NCBI GenBank assembly: GCA_030323885.1
Contig: CM059194.1
Location: forward strand, 10,340,963-10,404,962
Reading direction: 5' to 3'
From: Branchipolynoe longqiensis
Lineage: Eukaryota; Annelida; Polychaeta; Phyllodocida; Polynoidae
DNA: 64,000 bases
The position numbers were made by a program, and so were the translations under genes. Shown in pieces: positions 39,029 through 50,824 of the stretch. The notes under the pieces were generated by a model. That model ran no database searches. It saw nothing but the letters and a program-made list of their open reading frames with translations, and had not been told where the DNA came from. The stretch's first letter is position 1, and the number at the start of each line of letters is the position of its first letter.

Positions 39029-42000
39029 TTAAGTGAGCAGCTCAATGATCAGTTAAGTGAGCAACTCAGTGATTATTTAAGTGAGCAGTTAAATGGGCAA
39101 TTCAGTGAGTCGCTCAGCAACAAGCTCAGTGAGCATTGAAGTGAGCAGTTAAATGTGTAGCTCAGTGAGCAGCTCAGTGAGCATTTAAGTGAGCATTTAA
39201 GTGAGCATTTAAGTGAGCAGCTAAGTGGGAAGTTAAGTGAGCAGCTCAGTGAGTAGCTCAGTGGTAGCTTAGTGAGTATTAACTGAACAGCTCAGTGAGA
39301 AGCTCAGTGAACATTTAAGTGAGCAGTTACGTGAGTAGCTCAGTGATTAGCTCAGTGAGTAGCTCAGTGATCAGTTAAGTGAACAGTTCAGTGAGAAGTT
39401 CAGTGAGCAGGTAAGTGAGCAGTTAAGTAAGCAGCTCAGTGAGCAGTTAGGTGAACAGCTCACTGAGTAGCTCAGTGACCAGGTAAGTGAGCGGGTAAGT
39501 CACCAGCTCAGTGAGAAGCTCAGGGAGCATTTAACTGAGCAGTTAAGTGAGCAGTTAAGTGAGAAGCTCAGTGAGTAGCTCAGTGAGCATTTCAGTGAGT
39601 AGCTCAGTGAGTATATCAGTGAGCAGCTCACGGGCTAGCTCAGTGAGCAGTTAAGTGAACAGCTCAGTGAGAAGCGAGCAGCTCAGTGAGAAGCTCAGTG
39701 AGCAGTTAAGTGAGCAGCTCAGTGAGCAGTTAAGTGAGCAGCTCAGTGAGTATATCAGTGAGCAGTTAAGTGAACAGTCAAGTGAGCAGGTAGGTGAGAA
39801 GTTAAGTGAGCAGTTAAGTGAACAGCTTCGTGAGAAGCTCAGTGAGTTTAACTGAGCATTTAAGTGAGCAGTTAAGTGAGGAGCTCAGTGAGCAGTTAAC
39901 AGCTCAGTGAGTAGCACGGTGAGCAGGTAAGTGAGCGGTTAATTGAACAGTTAAGTGAGAAGCTCAGTGGGGATCTAAGTCAGCAGTTAAGTCAGCAGTT
40001 AAGTGACCAGCTCAGTGAGTATATCAGTGAGTATATCAGTGAGCAGCTCAGTGAGTAGTTCAGTGAGCAGTTAAGTGAGCAGCTCAGTGAGTAGCTCAGT
40101 TAGCAGCTCAGTGAGTAGCTCAGTGAGCATCTCAGTGAGTAGCTCAGTGAGTATATCAGGGTGCAGCTCAGTGAGCAGCTCAGTGAGCATTTAAGTGAAC
40201 AGTTCATTGACCATTAAGTGAGCAGTTATGTGAGCAGCTCAGTGAGCTGTTAAGTGTGCAGCTCAGTGAGCAGCTCAGTGAGCAGTTAAGTGAGCAGTTA
40301 AGTGAACAGCTCAGTGAGAAGCTCGGTGAGTATTTAAGTGAGCAGTTAAGTGAACAGTTAATTGAGTATCTCCGTGAGTACCTCAGTGAGCAGGTCAGTG
40401 AGCAGTTCACTGAGCAGCTCAGTGAATAGCTCAGTGAGCAGGTAAGTGAGCAGCTCAGTGAATAGGTCAGTGAGCATCTCAGTGAGTAGCTCAGTGAGTA
40501 TATCAGTGAGCAGGTAAGTGAGCAGTTAAGTGAGCAGCTCAGTGATCATTTAAGTGAGCAGCTCAGTGAGCAGATCAGCGTGCTTCTCAGTGAGTAGCTC
40601 AGTGAGTATATCAGTGAGCAGCTCATTGAGTAGCTCAGTGAGCAGTTAAGTGAGCAGCTCAGTGAGAAGCTAAGTGAGCAGTTAAGTGATCAGTTAAGTG
40701 AGTATCTCCGTGAGCAGCTCAGTGAGCAGGTCAGTGAGCAGTTAATGGAGCAGCTCAGTGAGTAGATCAGTGAGAAGTTAAGTGAGCAGCTCAGTGAGTA
40801 GCTTTGTGAGCAGTTAAGTGAACAGTTCAGTGAGAACTGAGCATTTAAGTGAGCAGTTAAGTGAGCAGTTAAGTGAGCAGCTCAGTGAGTAGCTCAGTGA
40901 ACAGTTACGTGAACAGCTCAGTGAGAAGTGAGCATTTAAGTGAGCAGTTAAGTGAGCAGCTAAATGAGTAACTCAGTGAGGAGCTCAGTGAGAAGCTCAT
41001 TGAGCAGTTAAGTGAGCAGCTCAGTCAGCAGTTAAGTGAGCGATTAAGTGAGCAGTTAAGTGAGCACCTTAATGAGTAGCTCAGTGAACACTTAACTGAA
41101 CAGCTCAGTGAGAAGTGAGCATTTAAGTGAGCAGTTAAGTGAACAGTTAAATGAGTAACTCAGTGAGCAGTTAAGTGAGCAGCTCAGTAAGCAGTTCAGT
41201 GAGTAGCTCAGTGAGCAGGTAACTGAGCAGTTAAGTGAGCAGCTCAGTGAGTACCTCAGTGAACATTTAAGTGAACAGCTCAGTGAGAAGTAAGCATTTA
41301 AGTGAGCAGTTAAGTGGGCAGTTAAAGGAGTAACTCAGTGCACAGCTCAGTGAGCAGCTCAGTAAGCAGTTAAGTGAGCAGTTCAGTGAGCAGTTAAGGG
41401 AGCAGCTCAGTGATTAGTTCAGTGAGCAGTTAAGTGAACAGCTCAGTGAGAAGCTCAGTGAGCAATTAAGTGAGCAGTTAAGTGAATATCTCCGTGAGCA
41501 GCTCAGTGAGCAGGTCAGTAAGCAGGTAAGTGAGCAGCTCAGTGAGTAGCTGATTGAGCAGTTAAGTGAAAAGCTCAGTGAGAAGTGAGCATGTAAGTGA
41601 GCAGTTAGGTCAGCAGTTAAATGAGTAACTCAGTGAGCAGCTCAGTGAGCAGTGAAACGAGCAGCTCAGTGAGCAGCTCAGTGAGCAAGTCTGTGAGCAG
41701 CTCAGTGAGCAGCTCAGTGAGCAGCTCAGTTAGCAATTAAGTGAGCAGCTCAGTGAGCAATTAAGTGAGCAGTTAAGTTAGCAGCTTAATGAGTAGCTCA
41801 GTGAACAGTCAAGTGAACAGCTCAGTGAGAACTGAGCATTTAAGTGAGCAGTTAAGTGAACAGTTAAATGAGTAACTCAGTGAGCAGTTAAGTGAGCAGA
41901 TAAGTGAGCAGGTAACTGAGCAGTTAAGTGAGCAGCTCAGTGAGTAGCTCAGTGAACAGTTAAGTGAACAGCTCAGTGAGAAGTAAGCATTTAAGTGAGC

Positions 42001-45000
42001 ATCTAAGTGAGCAGTTAAAGGAGTAACTAAGTGAGCAGCTCAGTGAGCAGCTCAGTGAGCAATTAAGTGAGCAGTTAAGTGAATATCTCCGTGAGCAGGT
42101 CAGTGATTAGTTCAGTGAGCAGTTAAGTGAACAGCTCAGTGAGAAGCTCAGTGAGCAATTAAGTGAGCAGTTAGGTGAATATCTCCGTGAGCAGGTCAGT
42201 GAGCAGGTCAGTGAGCACTTAAGTGAGCAGCTCAGTGAGTATCTCAGTGAGCAGTTAAGTGAACAGCTCAGTGAGCAGCTCAGTGGACAGTGAAACGAGC
42301 AGCTCACTGAGCAGTTTAGTGAGCAGCTCAGTGAGCAATTAAGTGAGCATTTAAGTGAGTAGCTCAGTGAGTAGATCAGTGAATAGTCAAGTGAGAAGTG
42401 AGCATTTAAGTGAGCAGTTAAGTGAACAGTTAAATGAGTAACTCATTGAGCAGCTTGGTGAGCAGTTAAGTGAGCAGTTAAGTGAGCAGCTTAGTGAGTA
42501 TTTCAGTGAGCAGTTAAGTGAACAGCTCAGTGAGCAGCTCAGTGAGCAGCTCAGTGAGCAGCTCAGTGAGCAGTGAAACGAGCAGCTCAGTGAGCAGTTT
42601 AGTGAGCAGCTCAGTGAGCAATTAAGTGAGCAGTTAAGTGAGTAGCTCAGTGAGTAGCTCAGTGAATAGTTAAGTGAGAAGTGAGGATTTTAAGTGAGCA
42701 GTTAAGTGAACAGTTAAATGAGTAACTCATTGAGCAGCTCGGTGAGCAGTTAAGTGAGCAGTTAAGTGAGCGGCTTAGTGAGTAGTTCAGTGAGCAGTTA
42801 AGTGAGCAGCTCAGTGAGTAGCTCAGTGAGCAGTTAAGTGAAGAGCTCAGTGAGAAGTGAGCATGTAATTGAGAAGTTAGGTCAGCAGTTAAATGAGTAA
42901 CTCAGTGAGCAGCTCAGTGAGTAGTGAAACGGGCAGCTCAGTGAGCAGTTCAGTGAGGAGCTCAGTGTGCACTTAAGTGAGCAGTTAAGTGAGCAGCTCA
43001 GTGAGTAGCTCAGTGAACAGTTAAGTGAGAAGTGAGCATTTCCGTGAGCAGTTAAGTGAACAGTTATCTGAGTAACTCAGTGAGCAGCTCGGTGAGCAGT
43101 TAAGTGAGCAGATAAGTGAGCAGCTTAGTGAGCAGTTAAGTGAGCAGTTAAGTGAGTACCTCCGTGAGCAGGTCAGTGAGCAGGTCAGTGAGCAGTTAGG
43201 TGAGCAGCTCAGTGAGTAGCTCAGTGAACAGGTAAGTTAGCAGCTCAGTGTGCAGCTATGTGAACATCTAAGTGAGTAGTTAAGTGAGCAGCTCAGTGAG
43301 TAGTTCAGTGAGCAGTTAAGTGAACAGCTCAGTGAGAAGTGAGCATGTAAGTGCGCAGTTAAATGAGTAACTCGGTGAGCATCTCAGTTAGCAGCTCAGT
43401 GAGCACTTAAGTGAGCAGCTCAGTGAGCCGTTCAGTGAGCAATTAAGTGAGCAGTTAAGTGAGCAGCTTAGTGTGTAGCTCAGTGAACAGTTAAGTGAGC
43501 AGTTAAGTGAACAGTTAAATGAGTAAGTCAGTGAGCAGTTCAGTGAGCAGTTAAGTGAGCAGTTAAGTGAACAGCTCAGTGAGTAGTTCAGTGAGCAGTT
43601 AAGTGAACAGCTCAGTGAGAAGCTCAGTGAGCAGTTAAGTGAGCAGTTAAGTGAGCAGCTCAGTGAGCAGTTTAGTGAGCAATTAAGTGAGCAGTTAAGT
43701 GAGCAGCTTAATGAGTAGCTCAGTGAACAGTTAAGTGAACAGCTCAGTGAGAAGTGAGCATTTAAGTGAGCAGTTAAGTGAACAGTTACATGAGTAACTT
43801 AGTGAGCAGTTAAGTGAGCAGTTAAGTGAGGAGCTCAGTGAGCAGTTCAGTGAGTAGCTAAGTGAGCAGTTAACTGAGCAGTTAAGTGAGCAGCTCAGTG
43901 AGTAGCTCAGTGAACAGTTAAGTGAACAGCTCAGTGAGAAGTAAGCATTTAAGTGAGCAGTTACGTGAGCAATTAAAGGAGTAACTCAGTGAGCAGCTCA
44001 GTGAGCAGCTCAGTAAGCAGTTAAGTGAGCAGTTAAGTGAGCAGTTAAGGGAGCAGCTCAGTGATTAGTGCAGTGAGCCGTTCAGTGAACAGCTCAGTGA
44101 GAAGCTCAGTGAGCAATTAAGTGAGCAATTAAGTGAATATCTCCGTGAGCAGCTCAGTGAGCAGGTCAGTGAGCAGTTAAGTGAGCAGCTCAGTGAGTAG
44201 CTCAGTGACCAGTTAAGTGAGAAGTTAAGTGAGAAGTGAGCATGTAAGTGAGCAGATAGGTCAGCAGTTAAATGAGTAACTCAGTGAGCAGCTCAGTGAG
44301 CAGTGACACGAGTAGCTCAGTGAGCAGTTCAGTGTGCAGCTCAGTGAGCAATTAAGTGAGCAGTTAAGTGAGCAGCTCAGTGAGCAGCTCAGTCAGCAAT
44401 TAAGTGAGAAGTTAAGTGAGCAGCTTAATGAGTAGCTCAGTGAACAGTTAAGTGAACAGCTCAGTGAGAAATGAGCATTTAAGTGAGCAGTTAAGTGAAC
44501 AGTTAAATGAGTAACTCAGTGAGCAGTTAAGTGAGCAGATAAGTGAGCAGGTAACTGAGCAGTTAAGTGAGCAGCTCAGTGAGTAGCTCAGTGAACAGTT
44601 AAGTGAACAGCTCAGTGAGAAGTAAGCATTTAAGTGAGCATTTAAGTGAGCAGTTAAAGGATTAACTCAGTGAGCAGCTCAGTGAGAAGCTCAGTGAGCA
44701 ATTAAGTGAGCAGTTAATTGAATATCTCCGTGAGCAGGTCAGTGATTAGTTCAGTGAGCAGTTAAGTGAACAGCTCCGTGAGAAGCTCAGTGAGCAATTA
44801 AGTGAGCAGTTAAGTGAATATCTCCGTGAGCAGGTCAGTGAGCAGGTCAGTGAGCAGTTAAGTGAGCAGCTCAGTGAGCAGCTCAGTGAGTATCTCAGTG
44901 AACAGTTAAGTGAACAGCTCAGTGAGCAGCTCAGTGAGCAGTGAAACGAGCAGCTCAGTGAGCAGTTTAGTGAGCAACTCAGGGATCAATTAAGTGAGCA

Positions 45001-45742
45001 GTTAAGTGAGTAGCTCAGTGAGTAGCTCAGTGAATAGTTAAGTGAGAAGTGAGCATTTAAGTGAGCAGTTAAGTGAACAGTTAAATGAGTAACTCATTGA
45101 GCAGCTCGGTGAGCAGTTAAGTGAGCAGTTAAGTGAGCAGCTTAGTGAGTAGTTCAGTGAGCAGTTAAGTGAACAGCTCAGTGAGAAGCTTAGTGAGCAA
45201 TTAAGTGAGCAGTTAAGTGAATATCTGCGTGAGCAGCTCAGTGAGCAGATCAGTGAGCATTTAAGTGAGCAGCTCAGTGAGTAGCTCAGTGAGCAGTTAA
45301 GTGAAGAGCTCAGTGAGAAGTGAGCGTGTAAGTGAGCAGTTAGGTCAGCAGTTAAATGAGTAACTCAGTGAGCAGCTCAGTGAGCAGTGAAACGAGCAGC
45401 TCAGTGAGCAGTTCAGTGAGCAGCTCAGTGAGCACTTAAGTGAGCAGTTAAGTGAGCAGCTCAGTGAGTAGCTCAGTGAACAGTTAAGTGAGAAGTGAGC
45501 ATTTACGTGAGCAGTTAAGTGAACAGTTATCTGAGTCACTCAGTGAGCAGCTCGGTGAGCAGTTAAGTGAGCAGATAAGTGAGCAGCTTAGTGAGCAGTT
45601 AAGTGAGCAGTTAAGTGAGTATCTCCGTGAGCAGGTCAGTGAGCAGGTCAGTGAGCAGTTACGTGAGCAGCTCAGTGAGTAGCTCAGTGAACAGGTCAGT
45701 TAGCAGCTCAGTGTGCAGTTATGTGAGCATCTAAGTGAGTAG
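39029..45742. repeat. 6.7-kb minisatellite, 12-bp unit, higher-order repeats
   Basis: About 560 units of AGTGAGCAGCTC / AGTGAGCAGTTA with frequent variants (TAGCTC, AAGCTC, TATATC, TATCTCCGT). In one frame the two main units both read Ser-Glu-Gln-Leu (Leu as CTC or TTA), but stop-containing variants prevent any long ORF. Phase breaks such as GAGAAGTGAGCATTTAAGTG recur with long shared surroundings. Marker blocks (TTAGGTCAGCAGTTAAATGA) at 41605, 42877, 44256 and 45340 show a duplicated block of about 2.5-2.65 kb. Not a gene. Confidence 0.95.
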
Positions 45743-45746
45743 TTAA

Positions 45747-46093
45747 AGTTGCATAGTCCGATGGTTTTGAATTTCTGTATTTTTTCTGAGATAAATATAT
45801 TAGATCAATCACAAGTATCTACTTTACATTAGTTCAAAGTTACTTTTATTTTAAATGGTAAACTTTTGAGATATTTTGAGTGCAAACATAGAAAATTAGT
45901 TTTGGCAAGCTTGCCAAAACTCTGACACCATAGACTTCTGCAGTAACAGGTTCTGTTAAATTGACTCAGTGTTGACTTCTACGCAGAAACAAATGCTTAA
46001 TAAGTGCATCAGTATCTAAGTTAGATATGTAGAATCAAATCTAGATAATTGGTTTGGTTTTGAAAATTTGATATTTCATCGGACTATGCAGCT
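45747..46093 (+). mobile_element. Element D, intact copy inserted in the minisatellite
   Basis: 347 bp, with termini AGTTGCATAGTCCGATGG and CATCGGACTATGCAGCT, flanked by TTAA on both sides (45743-45746, 46094-46097). Minisatellite sequence resumes after it (GTGAGCATGG), so the empty site is a normal TTAAGTGAGCA unit. A TTAA target fits the piggyBac-like group, but the termini are not canonical for it. Confidence 0.9.
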
Positions 46094-46097
46094 TTAA

Positions 46098-46599
46098 GTG
46101 AGCATGGGGTGCAGTACATAGTATCATAACAGTGTGGTTTACGTACTGTCAATCAGGGGGGTAGAAGGGTTCATGTGGGTTCAATTGCTGGTGGGTGGGA
46201 TCAAAGGTCAAGAGTCAATTGGAGGTCACCTGGAGTCAGTGACATTCCATCAGTTCAGTTTTGTTTACATTGCAAGGTCAATTGTGTCTGTTTACATGTT
46301 TGGGGTCAGTTCACATTTAGGTCAAGTAGCAGTCAGTTCCGTTTGATGATTTATGGCCCCACTCTCTCCTCTAGGAGCCACGCCCACCCCGCCCCGTTGA
46401 ACCACATCCCAGGGGGCCGGACTCGAAACCTCAACCCTTTGGCCTCACTCTCCTTCTCATAGGTGTGGGTGGGTGAATTTTGCAGGGATGTGTTTTCTGG
46501 GCAGCTGGTGAGTCCGTTGTGAGCAAGGCGCGAGCCGCAGTCACATGATGGGTTTTTGGCGGGAGGGGTTCATTACGTCACCCGATGGCTCATTAAGGT
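46098..46599. other. No gene recognised
   Basis: Mixed sequence after the minisatellite, rich in GGTCA/CAGTT words. CTCATAGGTGTGGGTGGGTG near 46457 resembles GACGTGTGGGTGGGTGGG near 53088, so part is a dispersed repeat shared with the insertion at 52860-53380. Confidence 0.45.
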
Positions 46600-46893
46600 T
46601 TGTTGTATTCGGAAGGTGGTGCCACTGTAGCACGGCAGCCGCTTGGGCAGTGCTGTAGGTATGGGATGGTGGTTCAGTCCTTTAAGTGTAGGTGGCGTGT
46701 CGCGTCGGCGGTTTGAGTCTATAGGGAATTTGGGGGTTGTTAGTTCAAAAAGGAAACGCAGCAAGGGAACTGCCAACAGTGGTGGTTTCTTATGAGAATT
46801 TGGTCCAGCAGGTGGTGCCACCTGGCAGTTCCGACTGGAGGGTGCCAAGCTACCGCACCTCCGCCGCAAATTACCCATGTAGGCATGGTATGA
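46600..46893 (+). repeat. Short element with GGTGGTGCCACC palindromes and hairpin end
   Basis: The palindromes at 46615-46626 and 46811-46822 are followed by AAATTACCCATGTAGGCATGG at 46868-46888, the same order seen at 53325-53376 and (inverted) 63654-63715. GGTTTGAGTC near 46709 resembles a weak B box. Possibly a SINE-like family. Confidence 0.55.
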
Positions 46894-46930
46894 GAGCAAC
46901 TGGCCTTTGATGATGCTGTAAGTTATACAC

Positions 46931-47044
46931 AGTGGTGGAAATCCAAATTGGCAGAGGTGGGGGCATGGGGAAACAAACCATGGACCTTCAGATTAGGACT
47001 CTGACCTAGAAAAAAGTCAGACACTCCACCACAGAGAACACCCC
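46931..47044 (-). mobile_element. SINE-B head fragment
   Basis: Reverse copy of the SINE-B head: GGTGGAAATCCAAATTGGCA to GACCTAGAAAAAAGTCAGAC and CACCACAGAGAAC. It includes the unusual CTTTTTTCTAGGTCAGA insertion shared with 13149-13166, confirming common descent. Confidence 0.82.
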
Positions 47045-47751
47045 ACCATAAATAACTTGTAACTGGGACAAAGCAAGGTCATCCGCAGCATTTTGATGGG
47101 GTTTATTAAAACACACATGAAAGGCGGTAAAGTAATATTAACAAACTTCATAGCCTGGCGACTAAGATTTTGAGAAAATTGTGCGGCTGACTCAGTTAGC
47201 AGTCAAGCGACCATTTTGTCTTATAAGATGGTCCATTAGCAATTGACTAATGCATGCTGATGATTGACTTATTTATACCCATATTTAATAACTATACATG
47301 ATAGCGTATATTCACTCACACACCCACACATATATATGCTTATAAGAATTAAACGAGTATAATAACCCGGAATATCCCTCCTCTCCCTCATCATTCACTA
47401 ATCTCCATGGACTGTGGGAGCCTCTCATAGTCATCTACTGCTCCAGCCACCCCACCTCAGCTCCGATGGTGGCGCCACCACCCTTTCACACTGTAACCAC
47501 CACTCACTGTACCGCTGAACATTTCAAATAATTTGGTCTGGCTCATTGAGTTTTCCCGAGCACGAGAAGAGTCATACGTACATCCATACATCTATACTGA
47601 TAGTGATAAACCCTTTATTGTGTGTAATACATTCTGTACTGGCTTGCACCCCAACCCCCGATTCTGGGTGGGGGTGTGCACCCACACACATCAGCCACAG
47701 TGGCTGCTTCTAGGAGTGTGCAAACTATATACCCACTCATTACAGTCAACC
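47045..47751. other. No gene recognised
   Basis: A GGTGGCGCCACC palindrome at 47468-47479; otherwise nothing supportable. Confidence 0.5.
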
Positions 47752-48043
47752 CCTGGAACACTTATCACCCCACCTCTGCTCCCCTGTCCATAATGAGTAC
47801 GTTGCATGGCAACTAGTTTTCATCACTGTACAACAATAGTCTCAATAGTCTCTGTGAATAGCCAGTGTGAGAATGGACAGATCTTGATGCCATGAGGGTG
47901 CACTACACACTAGATTTTTTGCAGATAAGATGACAAGGCAACTACCAAATTGAGATTATTGTTGTACAGTGATGAAAACTAGTTGCGATGTGACTTACTC
48001 GTAATGGACAGGGGAGCAGAGGGCAGTGATAAGTGTTCCACAG
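47752..48043. mobile_element. Element G, hairpin MITE with long TIRs
   Basis: 292 bp. Arms of about 100 bp are near-perfect inverted repeats (CTGGAACACTTATCAC, CTCTGCTCCCCTGTCCAT, AACTAGTTTTCATCACTGTA). The loop contains GTGAATAGCCAGTGTGAGAA. A half copy lies at 49246-49410. No coding capacity. Confidence 0.88.
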
Positions 48044-48111
48044 AGCAACCCTAAACTCGGTCATCGCTTTCTTCTCCCTCCCCCCCTCCCCCGCCCTACC
48101 AGAAATGTGTT

Positions 48112-48161
48112 GTGATTGTGGTTGTGGTTGTGGTTGTGGTTGTGGTTGTGGTTGTGGTTGG
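48112..48161. repeat. (GGTTGT)n microsatellite
   Basis: About eight units of TGTGGT/GGTTGT. The Cys/Gly or Gln/Pro frames are artefacts. Confidence 0.9.
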
Positions 48162-48372
48162 GGGGCTAGGGGGGGACGGTCATTAAGCGCGGCCATCCAC
48201 TGGGCCTCTACACTCTCAGAGCACTCTCCCATTAATCCTTTATATATGCTTGGAGTTATCCCATACTGAATTAGATGAACGGAACTGATGGTTGGACTTA
48301 GCCTATACTGAATTACATCAACGGAACTGTTTGCACCAACAGACCCTCATTCCAGGTGTTTCCCCAACCTGT

Positions 48373-48582
48373 TGATATTCCACTCAGTCACATTATCCTG
48401 ACACTGAGCTAACCAGTCCTTGCCCTATCCTAATAGTGCCGAGCGCCTGGCTAGGAAGCAACAAGTATACATTTTAGGTCATTGATTTTACTTGACCACG
48501 GTTCGCACCCATTAGTTCTAATCCCAGGATCTAGTACGACAGGAGACGGGTGCTCAACTCATTCGGCCATCCCTTCTGGTCT
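48373..48582 (-). mobile_element. SINE-A head and body, reverse copy
   Basis: Body (ACATTATCCTGACACTGAGC, TGCCCTATCCTAATAGTGCC) to tRNA head (CTCATTCGGCCATCCCTTCT). The tail is absent. Confidence 0.85.
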
Positions 48583-48925
48583 CATGTGTATAGGAGCCGT
48601 GCACTCTGGCATTGATAAAAGCTTCAAAGATAAACCAGTTGCAAATGCTCCCTCCAATTTCGGGAAATCTCATGAATATTATAATTCACTATTTGTATCC
48701 GATTTTCCTTTCAAATCACACATCTGAAGCAATGTCATGCATTGCTTACTTAGCAGCCCCAAATCAAGAATTGATGGACGAGGCTATTTGCAGAGCTGCT
48801 TTGCTGTGCAAATTAGCACAAGAATGATTCTTATTCGCCGAGCTGCTAGTTTTGTCTTAAATATATTCATTATATTATTATATTTCATGCCTGCATCCAT
48901 AAATGCCAACTTGTTCTATATTTCT

Positions 48926-49206
48926 ATAGACTAGTTCGTAATTCTGACTGCGCATGCACTGAAAACGGCGTTGACAGCAAAATAAATAGGCTATGTCCGG
49001 CCATTGAGTTTGCCGATATCAGCAGTGCAAAACTTCAAGTTTATTCTAAATTAATAGAAACATCCCATAATGCACCACTTCTGGAATTACAAACTAGTCT
49101 ATTAATTGTCAATAAAAAAGAAGTTTGGCACTATGCATATCAGCAAACTCAATGGCCGCAGGTATTTGTTTTGCTGTCGACGCCATTTTCAGCGCATGTG
49201 CAGCTC
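48926..49206. mobile_element. Element H, inverted-repeat MITE
   Basis: Left GCGCATGCACTGAAAACGGC...GGCCATTGAGTTTGC is mirrored at 49143-49203 (GCAAACTCAATGGCC...CGCCATTTTCAGCGCATGTG). Arms are about 65 bp. A related half copy is at 56352-56480 (CATGCGCTGAAAAAGGCGTC, GCAAAACTTCGACTTTATTC). Confidence 0.78.
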
Positions 49207-49245
49207 TGCGAATAAAAGTACAGGTGGTTATTATTCGAAGAGCAT

Positions 49246-49410
49246 CTCTGTGAATAGCCAGTGTGAGAATGGACAGACTTGATGCCATGAGGGTGCACTA
49301 CACACTATAGATTTTTGCAGATAAGATGACAATGCAACTACCAAATTGAGACTATTGGTGTACAGTGATGAAAACTAGTTGCTATGCGACTTACTCATTA
49401 TGGACAGGGT
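49246..49410. mobile_element. Element G, half copy
   Basis: GTGAATAGCCAGTGTGAGAA to AACTAGTTGCTATGCGACTT and TATGGACAGG, matching the loop and right arm of 47752-48043. Confidence 0.8.
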
Positions 49411-49505
49411 AAATAAACCATCACACATAAAAAAGAAAACTTGTTTAGTATGGAGCGAATTACTTTTGCAGCAGTGTCTCTGTGACAGGGCTGCTAAACA
49501 ACCTT

Positions 49506-50824
49506 ATGGTGCAGTCACACTACGACGCTTCTCTCTGGCGTGCCGCCAGCGCACAAAATAACTTCTACGCGTCGAGAAACGTCCAACTTTTCGGCGGTTT
49601 GGGGGAAAAGATCGGCGTCAGGGCAGCGTGTTAGTAGCGCGCGGCCAACGGGTGTCGATGCTTTGGGGGGAAAAAAAAAGTCTGTGTCTCTATCTGTGTC
49701 TCTGTCTGTGTGTGTGTGTGTGTCTCTGTCTGTGTGTGTGTGTCTCTGTCTATGACTCTGTCTGTGTCTCTGTCTGTGTCTCTGTCTGTGTCTCTGTCTG
49801 TGTCTATGTATGTGTCTCTGTCTGTGTCTCTGTCTGTGTCTGTGTGTGTGTGTCTCTGTGTCTGTGTGTGTGTCTCTGTCTATGACCCTGTCTGTGTCTC
49901 TGTCTGTGTCTCTGTCTGTGTCTCTGGCTGTGTCTCTGTCTGTGTCTCTGTCTGTGTCTCCGTCTGTCTGTGTCTGTGTCTGTCTGTGTCTGTCTCTGTG
50001 CCTCTGTCTCTCTCTCTGAGACACAGAGACACACACAGACACACACACAGACACATAGACACACACATACACAGAGACACACAGAGACACAAATACACAC
50101 ACATACACAGAGACACAGACACACAGACACACATAGACACACACAGAGACACACACATACACAGAGACACAGACAGAGACACAGAGACACAGACAGAGAC
50201 ACAGACAGAGACACATACACACAGAGACACAGAGACACATACACACCGACACAGACAGAGACACATACAGAGACACATACAGAGACAGACACAGAGACGC
50301 AGACAGAGACACAGACAGACCCAGACACAGAGAGAGACACAGACAGAGACAGAGACAGAGACACAGACACAGACACACAGAGGCACACACAGAGACACAC
50401 AGACACACAGACATACACACACAGACACAGAGACACACACCCAGACACAGACACACACATAGAGACACAGAGACACACACAGAGACACACACAGAGACAC
50501 ACATACAGTAACGTGCGAGCAACGTCCCTCCACCGCGCTTGTAACGTGTGTCGACGTCCGCCTAATGTCCTCCTAACGTCCTTACCCATATATTTGCGCG
50601 CGCTGCCGGTCGTTGGTTTTTTTTGACACACTTAAAACCTTGGCCGACCGGCAAGGCGCGCCGACGTTGTCCGCCGACCATCAACGTCAAGGATAGTGTA
50701 CCGACGTGTACCGACGCGCTCATAACGCACCACCAGCGCTTCCAGACGTTTCATTTATTATCACCCAAAATCACTACACGTTCCCGTGTCGCCGGCGAGA
50801 AGCGTTGTAGTGTGACTCCACCAT
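49506..50824. mobile_element. Element F, 1.3-kb copy with expanded microsatellite
   Basis: Termini ATGGTGCAGTCACACTACGA (49506) and the inverse, GTAGTGTGACTCCACCAT (to 50824). A shorter relative without the microsatellite is at 58731-59295 (ATGGTGCTGTCACATTACGA). Unique flanks inside the termini are rich in GACGTC/ACGTTG words. No transposase. Confidence 0.85.
49679..50502. repeat. TGTCTC/GAGACA microsatellite forming a large inverted repeat
   Basis: TCTGTGTCTCTGTCTGTGTC units to about 50019, then an abrupt switch to GAGACACAGAGACACACACA units. The two halves are complementary (arms over 300 bp) and could fold back. The Cys/Val/Ser and Thr/Asp/Arg open frames of up to about 335 codons are repeat artefacts. 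Confidence 0.95.

Noticed and set aside
39655..45682. Ser-Glu-Gln-Leu repeat frames of 60-70 codons as a secreted or antifreeze-like repeat protein
   Set aside because: Stops recur throughout the array and no signal peptide, promoter or flanking exon is visible.
48612..48934. Possible transposase fragment (AICRAALLCKLAQE, RRAASFVLNIF)
   Set aside because: Too short, in two frames, and no catalytic motif.
49515..50631. Open frames of 200-335 codons rich in Cys/Val/Ser or Thr/Asp/Arg
   Set aside because: They are translations of TGTCTC/GAGACA microsatellite in all frames, with no domain.
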